Positions 47,129 through 55,754 of a stretch of 64,000 nt of DNA are shown here, piece after piece. Made by a program: the position numbers and the translations under genes. The stretch is taken from assembly GCF_040719145.1 (NCBI RefSeq), contig NZ_JBFDUZ010000001.1, forward strand, positions 2,170,001-2,234,000, given 5' to 3'. The stretch comes from Paenibacillus sp. JQZ6Y-1 (GTDB lineage Bacteria; Bacillota; Bacilli; Paenibacillales; Paenibacillaceae). Every line of letters starts with the position of its first letter. Position 1 is the stretch's first letter. The notes beneath the pieces were generated by a model, which saw nothing but the letters and a program-made list of their open reading frames with translations, did not search any database and was not told the DNA's origin.

Positions 47129-49246
47129 TTACGACGGTCGCCGTCCAGCAACCAGTTGTTCACGCAGTGCTTCCAGCGTAGTCAACGGCTCATGACAGAC
47201 AAAGCCTTCGCAAATATACGCAGTCGCTCCATCCTTCATGCCCATGTCCTGTATATGGGGTAACAGCTTCCGTAGAGATTCGCCCGCTTCCCCATGACTG
47301 TTAAATAATAAGGAAGCAAATGGACGATACGTCTTCTGCGCTTCCGTAATCATATGCTGGTAATCGATATCTTCGATTTTACCAGCCAGCACAATCTCTT
47401 CAGTGCCATTCAGCAGCTGCATCCCTGCCAATAATAACATCGAATACCCTGCCGGATACTGCTCGACCGTGCCTGTAAACGCATCTAGAATCTGCTCTGC
47501 ATACCCGCGCAGCTGCTCATCTCCCGTTACCGCAGATAGACGCGCAAGGGTCCAAGCTGCCACCGCATTACCAGATGGAATGGCGCCATCATAGATTTCT
47601 TTAGTGCGACTTAGCAATTGCTCGCCTTCGCTGCCGGAGAAATAGAAGCCATGCTGCTCTTCATCCCAGAACAGTTCCAGCAGCTGTTCCTTGAGCGTAA
47701 TCGCACGCTCCAAATGGATGGCTTCCCCTGTCGCTTCATACAACTCCTGCAAGCCCCAGATTAGATACACATAATCATCCAAATACGCTTGGTATGCAAC
47801 ATGCCCATCGCGGTAGCGGGACATCAAACGTCCATCTTCACGGAACATATTTTGCCAGATAAAGTCCACAGCACGCCGAGCAGCATTCGCGTATTCTGGT
47901 TTTTGCAGTGTTTTGCTGGCACGAGATAACGCGGCGATCATCATGCCATTCCACGAAACAAGCACTTTGTCATCCTTGAATGGATGTACGCGCTGCTCGC
48001 GGTAATCAAATAACTTTTGCCGCGCTTCCTCTAAATCCGTACGCAGCGCCAGCTCATTCAGATCGCGCTGCTCCGCAATCTCCTCCGCAGAATAAGGAAT
48101 CAGATTGGGGATGCTGGCACCTTCAAAATTGCCTTCTGGCGTAATATCATACACATTGCAATACATGTGCATAGCTTCCAAACCAAGCACTTCCTCGATT
48201 TCTTCCCGATCGAACACATAAAACTTGCCCTCTATGCCTTCCGAATCAGCATCCTCTGCCGAATAAAATGCGCCTTCTGGCGACGTCATATCGCGTAACA
48301 CATACGTAAAGACCGATTCCGCGATACGTGCATACTCTGTTTCCCCCGTCAGCCGATACGCATCCAGATAAGCGATGGATAATAGCGCGTTGTCATACAG
48401 CATTTTCTCAAAATGCGGTACCAGCCACTTTTCATCCGTCGAATAGCGGGAAAATCCAAAACCGATATGGTCATATATACCGCCGCGATACATGCTATCC
48501 AGCGTCTTCCTAACCATCTCCAACGCCTGCGGCTGCTTGTACGTGTGTGCATAGGCACTAAGAAACATAAAATGATGCGGCGTCGGGAACTTCGGCGCTC
48601 CACCAAACCCGCCGTATACATCGTCAAACGAACTCACAAACGTCTGATACCCACGATGAATCAATTCTTCGCTAAACTCACCCGGCTGCGCTTCGCTCTT
48701 ATGCTCTGCCATTCGCTCGACGATCGCATTGCCCGCTTCTAGAATGCGCTCGTTCTCATTCTCCCATTTATCATGAATCTGATTGAGCATGTCGATCATA
48801 CCGATGCGACCGTATTTGGTCTGTTTGGGGAAATACGTGCCTGCATAAAATGGCTTTTGGTCCGGCGTCAGCAGCACTGTGAGCGGCCAACCGCCTTGTC
48901 CGGTCAGTGCTTGGCAGTAGGACATATATAGATTGTCGATATCCGGTCGTTCCTCACGGTCTACCTTGACCGAAATATAATGTTCGTTCAGCAGCGCAGC
49001 AACTTCCTCATCCTCAAAGCTCTCGCGCTCCATAACGTGACACCAATGGCAAGTGGATGTAATCCTCCGCTAGGAATAGCCGACAGACAGGAATACTGGC
49101 TTGCCCTCGCGTTTGGCTTTGGTGAATGCTTCGGTTCCCCATGCCATCCAGTTGACTGGGTTATGGGCGTGTTGCAGGAGATACGGGGATTTTTCATGGA
49201 TCAGGTTGTTGGTATGTTTGTGGTTGCCTTCGATGAATTCGCGCAT
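47129..49246 (-). pseudogene. yyaL: Thioredoxin-domain protein YyaL, interrupted by an 18-bp insertion with a stop codon
   Basis: Full span about 705 codons, starting at the ATG at 49246 behind GGAGG. The N-terminal part ([28 protein letters not shown]...FLSVGYS) is followed by 18 extra bases (49055-49072) reading stop-R-R-I-T-S. Then the frame continues unchanged with TCHWCHVMERESFEDEEVA, which should directly follow GYS. The CxxC of the thioredoxin fold is in CHWC. The rest is a complete DUF255/six-hairpin glycosidase-like region (GGAPKFPTPHHFMFL, SAEDADSEGIEGKFYVF). The reading frame is otherwise clean, so the inactivation looks recent. Restart at the ATG at 49033 would lack CHWC. Confidence 0.9.
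49055..49072 (-). other. 18-bp in-frame insertion carrying an amber codon
   Basis: Relative to the invariant GYSTCHWCHVM of the family, the extra codons TAG CGG AGG ATT ACA TCC lie between Ser and Thr. The length is a multiple of three and the frame resumes exactly. Confidence 0.85.
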
Positions 49247-49495
49247 GTGTGATTCCTCCTTGGGGTTGTTGTTAATAATATAACCCAATGTGGGAGGAAA
49301 GAAAAAAGACCTTCATGGATGGGATATCTATCCTACCAGTTATATGTATTAGCTTTCGAACCTATCTCAGTTTTACCAACATATTTTAAATTATGCACCT
49401 GAATTTTATCTTCATAATATTAAATTTAAAAATACTATCAACTTAACTTTCAAATTCTTTAATTATACTAGTAGATTTATTCATACCACTATTTT

Positions 49496-49524
49496 AAAAA
49501 GGCTACCCAATCAAATTAGGTAGC
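49496..49524 (-). terminator. Terminator of the 115-residue immunity-like gene
   Basis: On the minus strand GCTACCTAAT pairs with ATTGGGTAGC, followed by TTTTTAAA. Confidence 0.7.
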
Positions 49525-49586
49525 TCTCTTTTATAATTTTGTTAATTAGATATGAGAATGAATTTTGCTAAACATATAAATTCAAT

Positions 49587-49934
49587 TCAAAAAAAAGTAT
49601 CAAATGGTAAATCAAACATTTCTAATTCATTCTCTACAACCTTCATTATACTCGCCACTATAATATAACGACAATTTTTAGAAATAATAATTCGAATACT
49701 TTCAGGTAATATATGATCTCCTAGTTTCTGTTGTATATAACTAATATCTTTTTCCTGAGCTTTTTCGAATTTTACATCTGAAAGATAACGAGGTAATTCT
49801 ATATAATCTACATCTAAAAACATGATATCAATATTAGTTGTATTGTTGTCATCTTTGATACTTCTTAGTAGAAGTTGTCCATGACTAATAGTGTAATACC
49901 ATAATTTGAATTTTCTATCGCCAAAAGATTTCAC
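49587..49934 (-). CDS. Small immunity-like protein next to a decayed toxin C-terminus
   Basis: 115 residues, GTG start with AGGAGG ten bases upstream. KFKLWYYTISHGQLLLRS near the start and NIDIMFLDVDYIELPRYL resemble small Firmicute proteins found beside polymorphic toxins, but I cannot name the family. There is no signal peptide or helix, so it is cytosolic. It directly follows a broken toxin tail (49981-50320) on the same strand, the normal order toxin then immunity. The frame is intact although the toxin is not, so it may be kept as an orphan immunity gene. Confidence 0.7.
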   Translation of the reverse strand: MKSFGDRKFKLWYYTISHGQLLLRSIKDDNNTTNIDIMFLDVDYIELPRYLSDVKFEKAQEKDISYIQQKLGDHILPESIRIIISKNCRYIIVASIMKVVENELEMFDLPFDTFF

Positions 49935-49980
49935 TATTGCTAATCCTCCTCTTTTTAATCAAATGGATTTGAAGTAACTC

Positions 49981-50320
49981 TCAATCGGTTGTGTCTCCAC
50001 CGCCTCTAGCTGCTCGCGTAACAGCAGACCATAGATTATCTATACCAGTAAGATTGAATTTAATTTCTACATTTGTATCATTCAACTTATTTGTTACTGT
50101 AGATTTCCAATTCTCGTCGGGGAAATTTCTCCATGTTTTAGCTTGTTGATTTACTGCAAAACCGTCCAAATGTTCTGAGAGTCCTAAAGCAAATTTTTCA
50201 GAACTGTTTACACCTTTTGAACTACAGAAGCCACACCTTTAGTAACAGCTTTACTACCAATTCCTACTCTACCTGTTACTACAGAGCCAAACACAAATCC
50301 ATTCCATGTATTGTCTACAT
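49981..50320 (-). pseudogene. Decayed polymorphic-toxin C-terminal domain
   Basis: Two frames joined by a one-base shift near 50215 read NTWNGFVFGSVVTGRVGIGSKAV... then GVNSSEKFALGLSEHLDGF...NQQAKTWRNFPDENW...FNLTGIDNLWSAVTRAARGGGDTTD, then a TGA where TGG is expected, followed by ELLQI. Toxin domains ending in a TDWELLQI-type tail are familiar from wall-associated toxins of this group (recalled, not searched). Stops further upstream confirm decay. It lies between the second yyaL 5' copy and the small immunity-like gene. Confidence 0.7.
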
Positions 50321-50462
50321 GAGTTCAACCATCCCCAGTGCTATATGGAATCGACTTTCCTGAAGTATAGTTCATTTATTCACAACTTCATAATCGCCAC
50401 TTAAAAAACGTATTTCTACAGCCTTATTGTGTGCTGCTTACATTCCAGCAACGTCGCCATGA

Positions 50463-50695
50463 CTTCAAGTTTGACTTTGGTTATTACTTCGGTACCTCAT
50501 GCTATACAAGTGATTTAGTTACGGGGTGTTGTAGAGATACGAGGACTTTTCGTAGAGCAGGTTGTTAATATGTTTGTGGTCGCCTTCGATGAATTCGCGC
50601 ATGCATAATTTTTTTTGGATTTGTTATTGTTAATAATACAACCGAATGTAAGGGGAAAGAAAAAAGGACCTTCGCGAATGAATGTGAAAGGTCGA
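50463..50695 (-). pseudogene. Second, decayed copy of the yyaL 5' end and promoter region, joined to an Rhs-like piece
   Basis: Aligns over about 230 bases with 49102-49320: the ATG (50602), the following CGCGAATTCATCGAAGGC and the upstream TTGTTAATAATA region are all recognisable. Coding decay includes a two-base loss and internal stops. At its inner end (near 50463) the yyaL similarity stops and HGDVAGM-type Rhs-like coding begins. Confidence 0.8.
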
Positions 50696-50762
50696 TTGTT
50701 GAGTGGTTACATATCGATATAAGACCTTGATCATTTTCATTTTCAAAGTCTTATTCTAGTAA

Positions 50763-51101
50763 TTATTCATGAGATGTAAATAGAATTTTACAGTAAAAAG
50801 CTAAATTATCATCCTGTTGTGATAACAATAAATATTCTGTATTATGCTCAGTATCCCGCCTTATATAAAAAGTGGAATTATATTGAATAAATTGTAATAA
50901 GGAAGAAAATACACTTTTAGCATTAGATAAAGTATATTCATGTAACTTAACATGCAAATGGTATACTTTATCTTTCGAAGTAGCAATTTGAAAGTCCAAA
51001 ACCTTGTCTTCATAAGCTAGACAATCTCGCATTTCAGATGATAAACCTGGAATGAGATCATAATCTACCTTTTCAATTAATTCCGTAAAAAAATTCTGCA
51101 T
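50763..51101 (-). CDS. Hypothetical protein, immunity-like
   Basis: 112 residues. AGAGGAG lies seven bases before the ATG. Acidic, without signal peptide or membrane helix: MQNFFTELIEKVDYDLIPGLSSEMRDCLAY, a beta-rich middle DFQIATSKDKVYHLHVKLHEYTL, then FIQYNSTFYIRRDT. No family is recognised. The setting (same strand, AT-rich, between toxin relics) suggests an orphan immunity gene. The upstream sequence ends in STGHKAE-stop in one frame, perhaps a toxin tail. Confidence 0.6.
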   Translation of the reverse strand: MQNFFTELIEKVDYDLIPGLSSEMRDCLAYEDKVLDFQIATSKDKVYHLHVKLHEYTLSNAKSVFSSLLQFIQYNSTFYIRRDTEHNTEYLLLSQQDDNLAFYCKILFTSHE

Positions 51102-51266
51102 ATATACACTCCTCTGTTGATACCTTTATTCAGCTTTATGTCCTGTGCTATTTTTTACTTTATTCTCTCTACTATTAAGCGATTCATCTCACAACCTACC
51201 TTCATTCTACTTTGCAGCTACATGCTTTTAGTTTAGATACCGATTATTTTTAGAATATTTAAAAGA

Positions 51267-51297
51267 AAACCTTGAGGATATATGATCCTCAAGGTTT
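51267..51297. terminator. Terminator of the 174-residue gene
   Basis: The perfect 13-base stem AAACCTTGAGGAT / ATCCTCAAGGTTT has T-rich sequence on both sides. Confidence 0.88.
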
Positions 51298-51304
51298 TTA
51301 TTCA

Positions 51305-51829
51305 TCAATACTTTTCAACGAATAGACCTAATTGTTCGATGGACGTAATTAATGTATCTATTGATTTTGAAACATGAATTCCCATTAGATAGTCGTATCC
51401 AATAAAAACCTTCATTCTTCTAGGGTAAAAGACATCCGAACCAACATCTTCACATAATAATAATCTACAAAAAGAGTCTACTTGCGCTAAATCTAGTTTA
51501 TAGCCGTCTTTAATACTATTGTACATTTCCATTATATATTGAGAATAAAGTTCACAATCTCTTCTCAAGTCCCTAAATTTTTCGTATGAGAAACTCCATA
51601 CAACGTGATTGACTGACAAGAAAGGGATTTGTAAATACTCCATTACCATAATTATGGCTTTAATATAACAGTCTTCAATTTGCTTATAGCTGTCAATCGT
51701 TAGTAGTTTACCTTCAAATGACTTGCCGATATCACTGATTGCAGTCCAATCCTCTTTAAAACATCTTCTTTTTTCATCGCGTAAATTTGGATCATATTTT
51801 GTAATTTCGTACTTATGCAAATTAATCAC
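51305..51829 (-). CDS. Hypothetical protein, immunity-like
   Basis: 174 residues, GTG start with no strong ribosome binding site. Landmarks are NLHKYEITKYDP at the start, WTAISDIGKSFEG, and the C-terminal RRMKVFIGYDYLMGIHVSKS...LGLFVEKY. I recall this as a family of small cytosolic proteins scattered in Firmicute toxin islands, not functionally assigned. It ends right at a strong terminator. No matching toxin relic is visible upstream, so it may be an orphan. Confidence 0.65.
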   Translation of the reverse strand: MINLHKYEITKYDPNLRDEKRRCFKEDWTAISDIGKSFEGKLLTIDSYKQIEDCYIKAIIMVMEYLQIPFLSVNHVVWSFSYEKFRDLRRDCELYSQYIMEMYNSIKDGYKLDLAQVDSFCRLLLCEDVGSDVFYPRRMKVFIGYDYLMGIHVSKSIDTLITSIEQLGLFVEKY

Positions 51830-52022
51830 CCATTGGTTTCAAGTTGATATCTGATTTCTCATTCTAGTATCGTTATTGTTATAATATTTTATACGCGTTA
51901 TTCTGATTCAATAAATCACTATGTAACCATTCCAAGTCTATCAACGAGTCAATGTAATAAAGATTTTTAATAAACTGGGAATATATATTTCCGTATTTTT
52001 AAGTAGTATCACAGTACATAAA

Positions 52023-52448
52023 TTATCTTTCTACTTCAAAATAGATCAATCTATTATTAATATCAAAATAAAAATCCCCAACATAATCAGATGATTTTAT
52101 ATATTCATTAAACTCTTTACTGAATACCCAAGTACGATTAGTCTCATTATTATCTAACTGTATAGAAGGACTGATATCCACTTTATTCCAATTGTATATT
52201 TCCACAAATCTTTTAGCTACATCTTTATCAAGATAGACATATCCTTTCAGGCTATACGAAGAGGGTCCAAAGTTTGTATTACCAATCATCTCTGATTTCC
52301 AGTACACCTTATTTACTTTTTTTAATTTTGGAAACCGATCTATGATTGGTTTAATTTCTGTTCTATTCTGAGTAGTAGAATCTTCTCTATTGGAACTATC
52401 CCATCCATAAAGTAGTGTGATCTGTTTTAAATGCTCCGGGTAACTTTC
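52023..52448 (-). pseudogene. 5'-truncated gene fragment
   Basis: Open from a stop at 52449-52451 to a stop at 52023. It reads YPEHLKQITLLYGWDSSNRED... then DRFPKLKKVNKVYWKSEMIG and TWVFSKEFNEYI...VGDFYFDINNRLIYFEVER. The only start is a GTG at 52307 without a binding site, which would cut off the conserved-looking front. It overlaps the end of the upstream gene in another frame, so it seems to be the remainder of a gene whose 5' end was replaced. Confidence 0.55.
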
Positions 52449-52719
52449 TCATAAGCAAATCGATTCTAGAAACCATATAATTTAGATCATTGTTCTGTAA
52501 ATTAGATTCTGCCCAATGTCTCAATTTTTCTAATTCATTAAGAATAGGTTGCAGTTGCTCTTTTTTTAGCTCTGTTCCATTTTTTATGTGTATAATTCCC
52601 AATTCATTCATTGCAGGTTGCCAGAACTTTGTAAAAAACTCTTCTCGTGCGACTGGTATTCCAAAATCTAACTCAAACGAATCATCTTCTTTATTTATTC
52701 TAAATACACTGACTGACAT
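52396..52719 (-). CDS. Hypothetical protein, immunity-like
   Basis: 107 residues from the ATG at 52719, with GGAGG six bases upstream. MSVSVFRINKEDDSFELDFGIPVAREEFFTKFWQPAMNELG, a helical middle with QPILNELEKLRHWAESNL, and the end TLWMG. Cytosolic. It looks like a complete member of a small family seen in toxin islands, but I cannot give it a name. It overlaps a truncated fragment at its 3' end. Confidence 0.65.
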   Translation of the reverse strand: MSVSVFRINKEDDSFELDFGIPVAREEFFTKFWQPAMNELGIIHIKNGTELKKEQLQPILNELEKLRHWAESNLQNNDLNYMVSRIDLLMRKLPGAFKTDHTTLWMG

Positions 52720-52886
52720 CAAGAACCTCCAAACTGAGCAGAAAAATGATAGCTCGGATACTTAATTTTAAGTTAATTAATCTGGTTTTGTACTACTCTT
52801 AACGTCGAATTATTTGCGTTTATTCTAAATACATAGTTATTGATACTTTGAATATCACCAACACAATGTATATTAGTTATAACACA

Positions 52887-53240
52887 TTAGCCTTCATTCA
52901 TTTCTTTCCAATCAATATCGTTTGATACAATGCTTACCTTACCAATATCGTCGATACCCGTTAAAATAAATTCCAATTTTTTGTTCTCGTTATTAAGTTT
53001 TATCTCAAGAATCTCATTACTATTTATCTGAAAGGAAGAGGGTTCGATCTTGAATAACTCTACCTGTGTAAAAAGTAATGCTCCTTCTTTCATTTCAGGT
53101 TTAGATTCATCGTAATTGGTTTGCTTCCACTGACATAGCTCCATTCTAATCAAAACTTCGTTTCTGTCTGATACATACCTGATATCTTCTCTAACACTGT
53201 CATGCAAATTATAAGTTGTTAATAGCTCATTCGGTTTCAT
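52887..53240 (-). CDS. Immunity-like protein downstream of a toxin tail relic
   Basis: 117 residues. AGGAGGAG overlaps the stop of an upstream toxin-tail remnant (53253-53335). KPNELLTTYNLHDSVREDIRY, RNEVLIRMELCQWKQTNY and a C-terminal FILTGIDDIGKVSIVSNDIDW point to a beta-rich cytosolic protein. The tight coupling to the toxin tail (binding site inside the toxin stop region) is the normal toxin-immunity arrangement. The family is not recognised. Confidence 0.7.
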   Translation of the reverse strand: MKPNELLTTYNLHDSVREDIRYVSDRNEVLIRMELCQWKQTNYDESKPEMKEGALLFTQVELFKIEPSSFQINSNEILEIKLNNENKKLEFILTGIDDIGKVSIVSNDIDWKEMNEG

Positions 53241-53252
53241 ATCAATCTCCTC

Positions 53253-53335
53253 CTATAGTTTGATATGAGATGCTTTTGAACTTTTTGCAACAGGGTTACC
53301 ATTAGCATCAAGATCATTTGCACCGGTTTCTCAAG
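53253..53335 (-). pseudogene. Toxin C-terminal tail remnant
   Basis: The reading ETGANDLDANGNPVAKSSKA then SHIKL-stop resembles the extreme end of Rhs-linked toxins. Upstream the frame is lost. The stop lies in the ribosome binding region of the 52887-53240 gene. Confidence 0.55.
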
Positions 53336-53673
53336 ATCAAACCTCATTCTCATTTTATTTTAGGATTGATATAATCTCCATAATTTTCATTCTATGTAGA
53401 GCAATATCTTTTCACCCTTTATCAATTAATTTTACGAAGCTTTTGGAAGATTACTTGTAGAGAATTTCTTCATATCCTTGGTTCTATTTGCCTTTCAGAT
53501 CAGTATAGCTTAGGATGCTGCCTGCCAATCGTAAGTGTAAATTTCTTGAATCAGTTCATTGTGATGGGTAACTATTTTTGAAAGCGACCATACTTGTAAA
53601 AGATTTGCTTGATGTTGTTTAGACGGATAGTGCGATTGTCTGTATTGGTATTTTGGTAATGCAGTCTCCTGTT

Positions 53674-53815
53674 CTACGTATCATACGTTTCACCAGCATA
53701 TTTAAACTTATTGGCTATCATTTTCTTCTGCCTCGTCAGATTTTTCCACTGATCGTATCGGTAATTATTAGCGATAGTACCATCTACACTGATGACCTGT
53801 ATAACATCACCCTGA
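53674..53815 (-). pseudogene. Rhs core fragment
   Basis: The frame reads GDVIQVISVDGTIANNYRYDQW, then KNLTRQKKMIANKFKYAGETYDT before a stop. The YRYD-W-N repeat followed by NKFKYAGE-YD is the classic end of the Rhs core, which normally continues TGLYYLRARYYDP. Here it breaks off. Weaker YD-repeat-like coding continues in another frame to about 53500. Confidence 0.8.
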
Positions 53816-53817
53816 CT

Positions 53818-54035
53818 TCACATTCGACTTTGGTTAATCCTTCGTTCGCTACCTCATGCCATACAGTTGACTGAGTTATGGGCGTATTATAGGGATACGA
53901 GGACTTTTGGTGAATCAGATTATTAGTGTATTTGTAATTACCTTGTATGAATTCGTACTTGTGTGATTTTTCTTGGTGTTGTTATTGGTAATATACCGAA
54001 TATAGACAAAAAAAGAATCTTCGCAAATTAGAGTG
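53818..54035 (-). pseudogene. Third, decayed copy of the yyaL 5' end, joined to the Rhs fragment
   Basis: The frame EFIQGNYKYTNNLIHQKSSY matches Yya[21 protein letters not shown]. The start codon has decayed, one base is lost at TATCCC and four are gained later. Similarity continues through the promoter region and stops at the same inner point as in the second copy, where the Rhs GDV motif begins. Confidence 0.8.
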
Positions 54036-54198
54036 AAAGTTAAATAAAAGAAATAGAACAAATTATCATATTAAAATTTCATTTTCTGAATGGATATGCT
54101 AGCAATTCAGCATTGATTATATTATAAAGGATCTTAGCATTATTGCTTGTACAAGGTTCTTTTTAATACAGTTCAGACTAATTTGAAGTTTATTGGCA

Positions 54199-54708
54199 TC
54201 ATTCAATTATAATTGATTTCCCATTATCAAACTTTATGCAAATACGATTATCTTTTTCTATAAAATTCAATTCTTTTAGTAATGATTGAAGTTTTCCCAT
54301 TAAAATTTTTAATGAAGGCTGCTCAGAAACGAATAAAACTAGATTTTGAATATACTTTGTTTTTTTATCTAATATTAATTTTACTTTTCTCAACTTATGA
54401 ATATTATCTTGGTCAATTTCTCCTTCAACTATGATATTTTTGTTATCCATTGTTGTATGATAATCCAATCTTAATATTTCCTTTAGTTCTAAATAATCTA
54501 ACTCTATACTCCACATCATCTCCACAAATTCCACAATCAAATCTTCAATCGTTCCTTTGTTCATTTCATCACGAGCTTTTTTATAACGTTCGTCATCCAT
54601 CCATTTCAAAACATCTTCAGTTTTGACATCATCAATAATCAATCCAGAAGTATACTCTAATGTTTTAGCAAAGTCCCATTTATACTCTAATTCTTTTTTG
54701 TTTTTCAA
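54199..54708 (-). CDS. Hypothetical protein, immunity-like
   Basis: 169 residues, TTG start with AGGAGG eleven bases upstream. Lys/Glu-rich and mostly helical: ELEYKWDFAKTLEYTSGLIIDDV, then a helical segment LIVEFVEMMWSIELDYLELKEIL, and a beta-type end ICIKFDNGKSIIIE. No helix long enough for a membrane span. A toxin-tail-like remnant lies upstream (54866-54965). Family not recognised. Confidence 0.65.
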   Translation of the reverse strand: MKNKKELEYKWDFAKTLEYTSGLIIDDVKTEDVLKWMDDERYKKARDEMNKGTIEDLIVEFVEMMWSIELDYLELKEILRLDYHTTMDNKNIIVEGEIDQDNIHKLRKVKLILDKKTKYIQNLVLFVSEQPSLKILMGKLQSLLKELNFIEKDNRICIKFDNGKSIIIE

Positions 54709-54734
54709 TATGCTATTTCCCTCCTACTATTTTA

Positions 54735-54965
54735 ATTAGACGTTCTATTCACATAACCATACTTTATCAACATTTCCTGCTTTTTATATTGTATAGCTTC
54801 CAAATCGACCTTCAATTCTGCTGTACTATTTTAATTACATTTTTTATTTGTCCTCCTGTAACTTTCTATATATCTCCTATATGTGTAACAATTAAATTAT
54901 TACCTTCAGGCAAAACAGCTCTCATTTCAGCATATGAAACTTAACAGCAATGGCAATCTTCTTTT
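54735..54965 (-). pseudogene. Remnants of a toxin tail and of a small gene
   Basis: Frames shifted by one base read KKKIAIAV... then SYAEMRAVLPEGNNLIVTHI, then GDI-stop (stop at 54866), a plausible toxin end. Closer to the immunity-like gene, LKVDLEAIQYKKQEMLIKYG then YVNRTSN-stop is left of another small frame. Neither has a start of its own. Confidence 0.45.
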
Positions 54966-55124
54966 TAATATTCACTTGTACTTTAATCGAAGAAAAACAT
55001 ATAGAGAATACAATTAAACTTCCCTATATTAAACGGCAAACAATTTTGCTTTTTATACAACAGCATATCCTTATTCCAATCACTACCCTAGGGTAGCGCA
55101 TTCAAATAGCAAGGTTATTTTTAT

Positions 55125-55391
55125 TCAATCTGTACTAAAATTATTTTCAGGTAGTTCTTCTTTTAACGGAGCCCTAACTAAATGCTTACGTTGAGGCTTG
55201 CTAACACTAAATCTCTTGTAATTCTCAATAGCTTGATTTAATGATATTTTATTAGCACCACTTTCTTGGTCAGGTTTCAAATGAGCTGTAAAATCAAATT
55301 GCCAAAAACACACATCACAAATATCTACAATAACTTCATCATCACTTTCAATGGTGAAATATTTACAACAAGGGCATTGGATTCTTCTCAT
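55125..55391 (-). CDS. Cysteine-rich CPCC-domain protein
   Basis: 88 residues. GGAGG lies ten bases before the ATG. CPCCKYFTI at residues 6-14 and DICDVCFWQFD at ~28-38 form the four-Cys zinc-type CPCC domain; NKISLNQAIENYKRF is the family's next block. Such proteins are common in toxin-immunity neighbourhoods, where they probably act as immunity proteins. A decayed toxin domain sits directly upstream (55412-55690). Confidence 0.85.
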   Translation of the reverse strand: MRRIQCPCCKYFTIESDDEVIVDICDVCFWQFDFTAHLKPDQESGANKISLNQAIENYKRFSVSKPQRKHLVRAPLKEELPENNFSTD

Positions 55392-55411
55392 AGGTTAATT
55401 TCCTCCCTCAT

Positions 55412-55690
55412 TTAGGCATATGTATTGATTTCGTTTTGCCAATAATTTAATACTTTTGGCTTAAAATAAGTTCCTTCATTTGACACAAATGATTGAGTAG
55501 TTGAAGTAGGAACCTTCTCAAAAAAATTTCTTGCACCATTTAAATATTCTGTTTTACTAGGGTAACCAAAATCACTCGCATGATCATCAAAATATTTTTT
55601 AAGGTGCTTTTACCATTTCCTCTAGTAAAGTCCGATTTCATATTTCGTATTCCGTTATAAGCTTTACCCTTATAAAATTTGGCTTCATTT
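55412..55690 (-). pseudogene. Decayed nuclease-type toxin C-terminal domain
   Basis: With one lost base near 55600, the frame reads KSTLKKYFDDHASDFGYPSK, then TEYLNGARNFFEK, QSFVSNEGTYFKPKVLNYW and NEINTYA-stop. The pattern LKKYF-DH-FG-T-EYLNGARNFF is one I recall from small RNase-like toxin domains at the ends of Rhs or WXG-type toxins. It lies 20 bases upstream of the CPCC gene, in the usual toxin-then-immunity order. Confidence 0.65.
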
Positions 55691-55754
55691 TAATTTTCGA
55701 TTTTTAACTTATCTTCTTTATTATTTTGCATTTCAATCAAGAAACATTTGATAT

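Noticed and set aside
49055-49072. Reading the TAG in yyaL as a recoded amino acid
   Set aside because: The TAG is part of 18 extra bases absent from the family, no recoding element is seen, and pyrrolysine machinery is not expected here.
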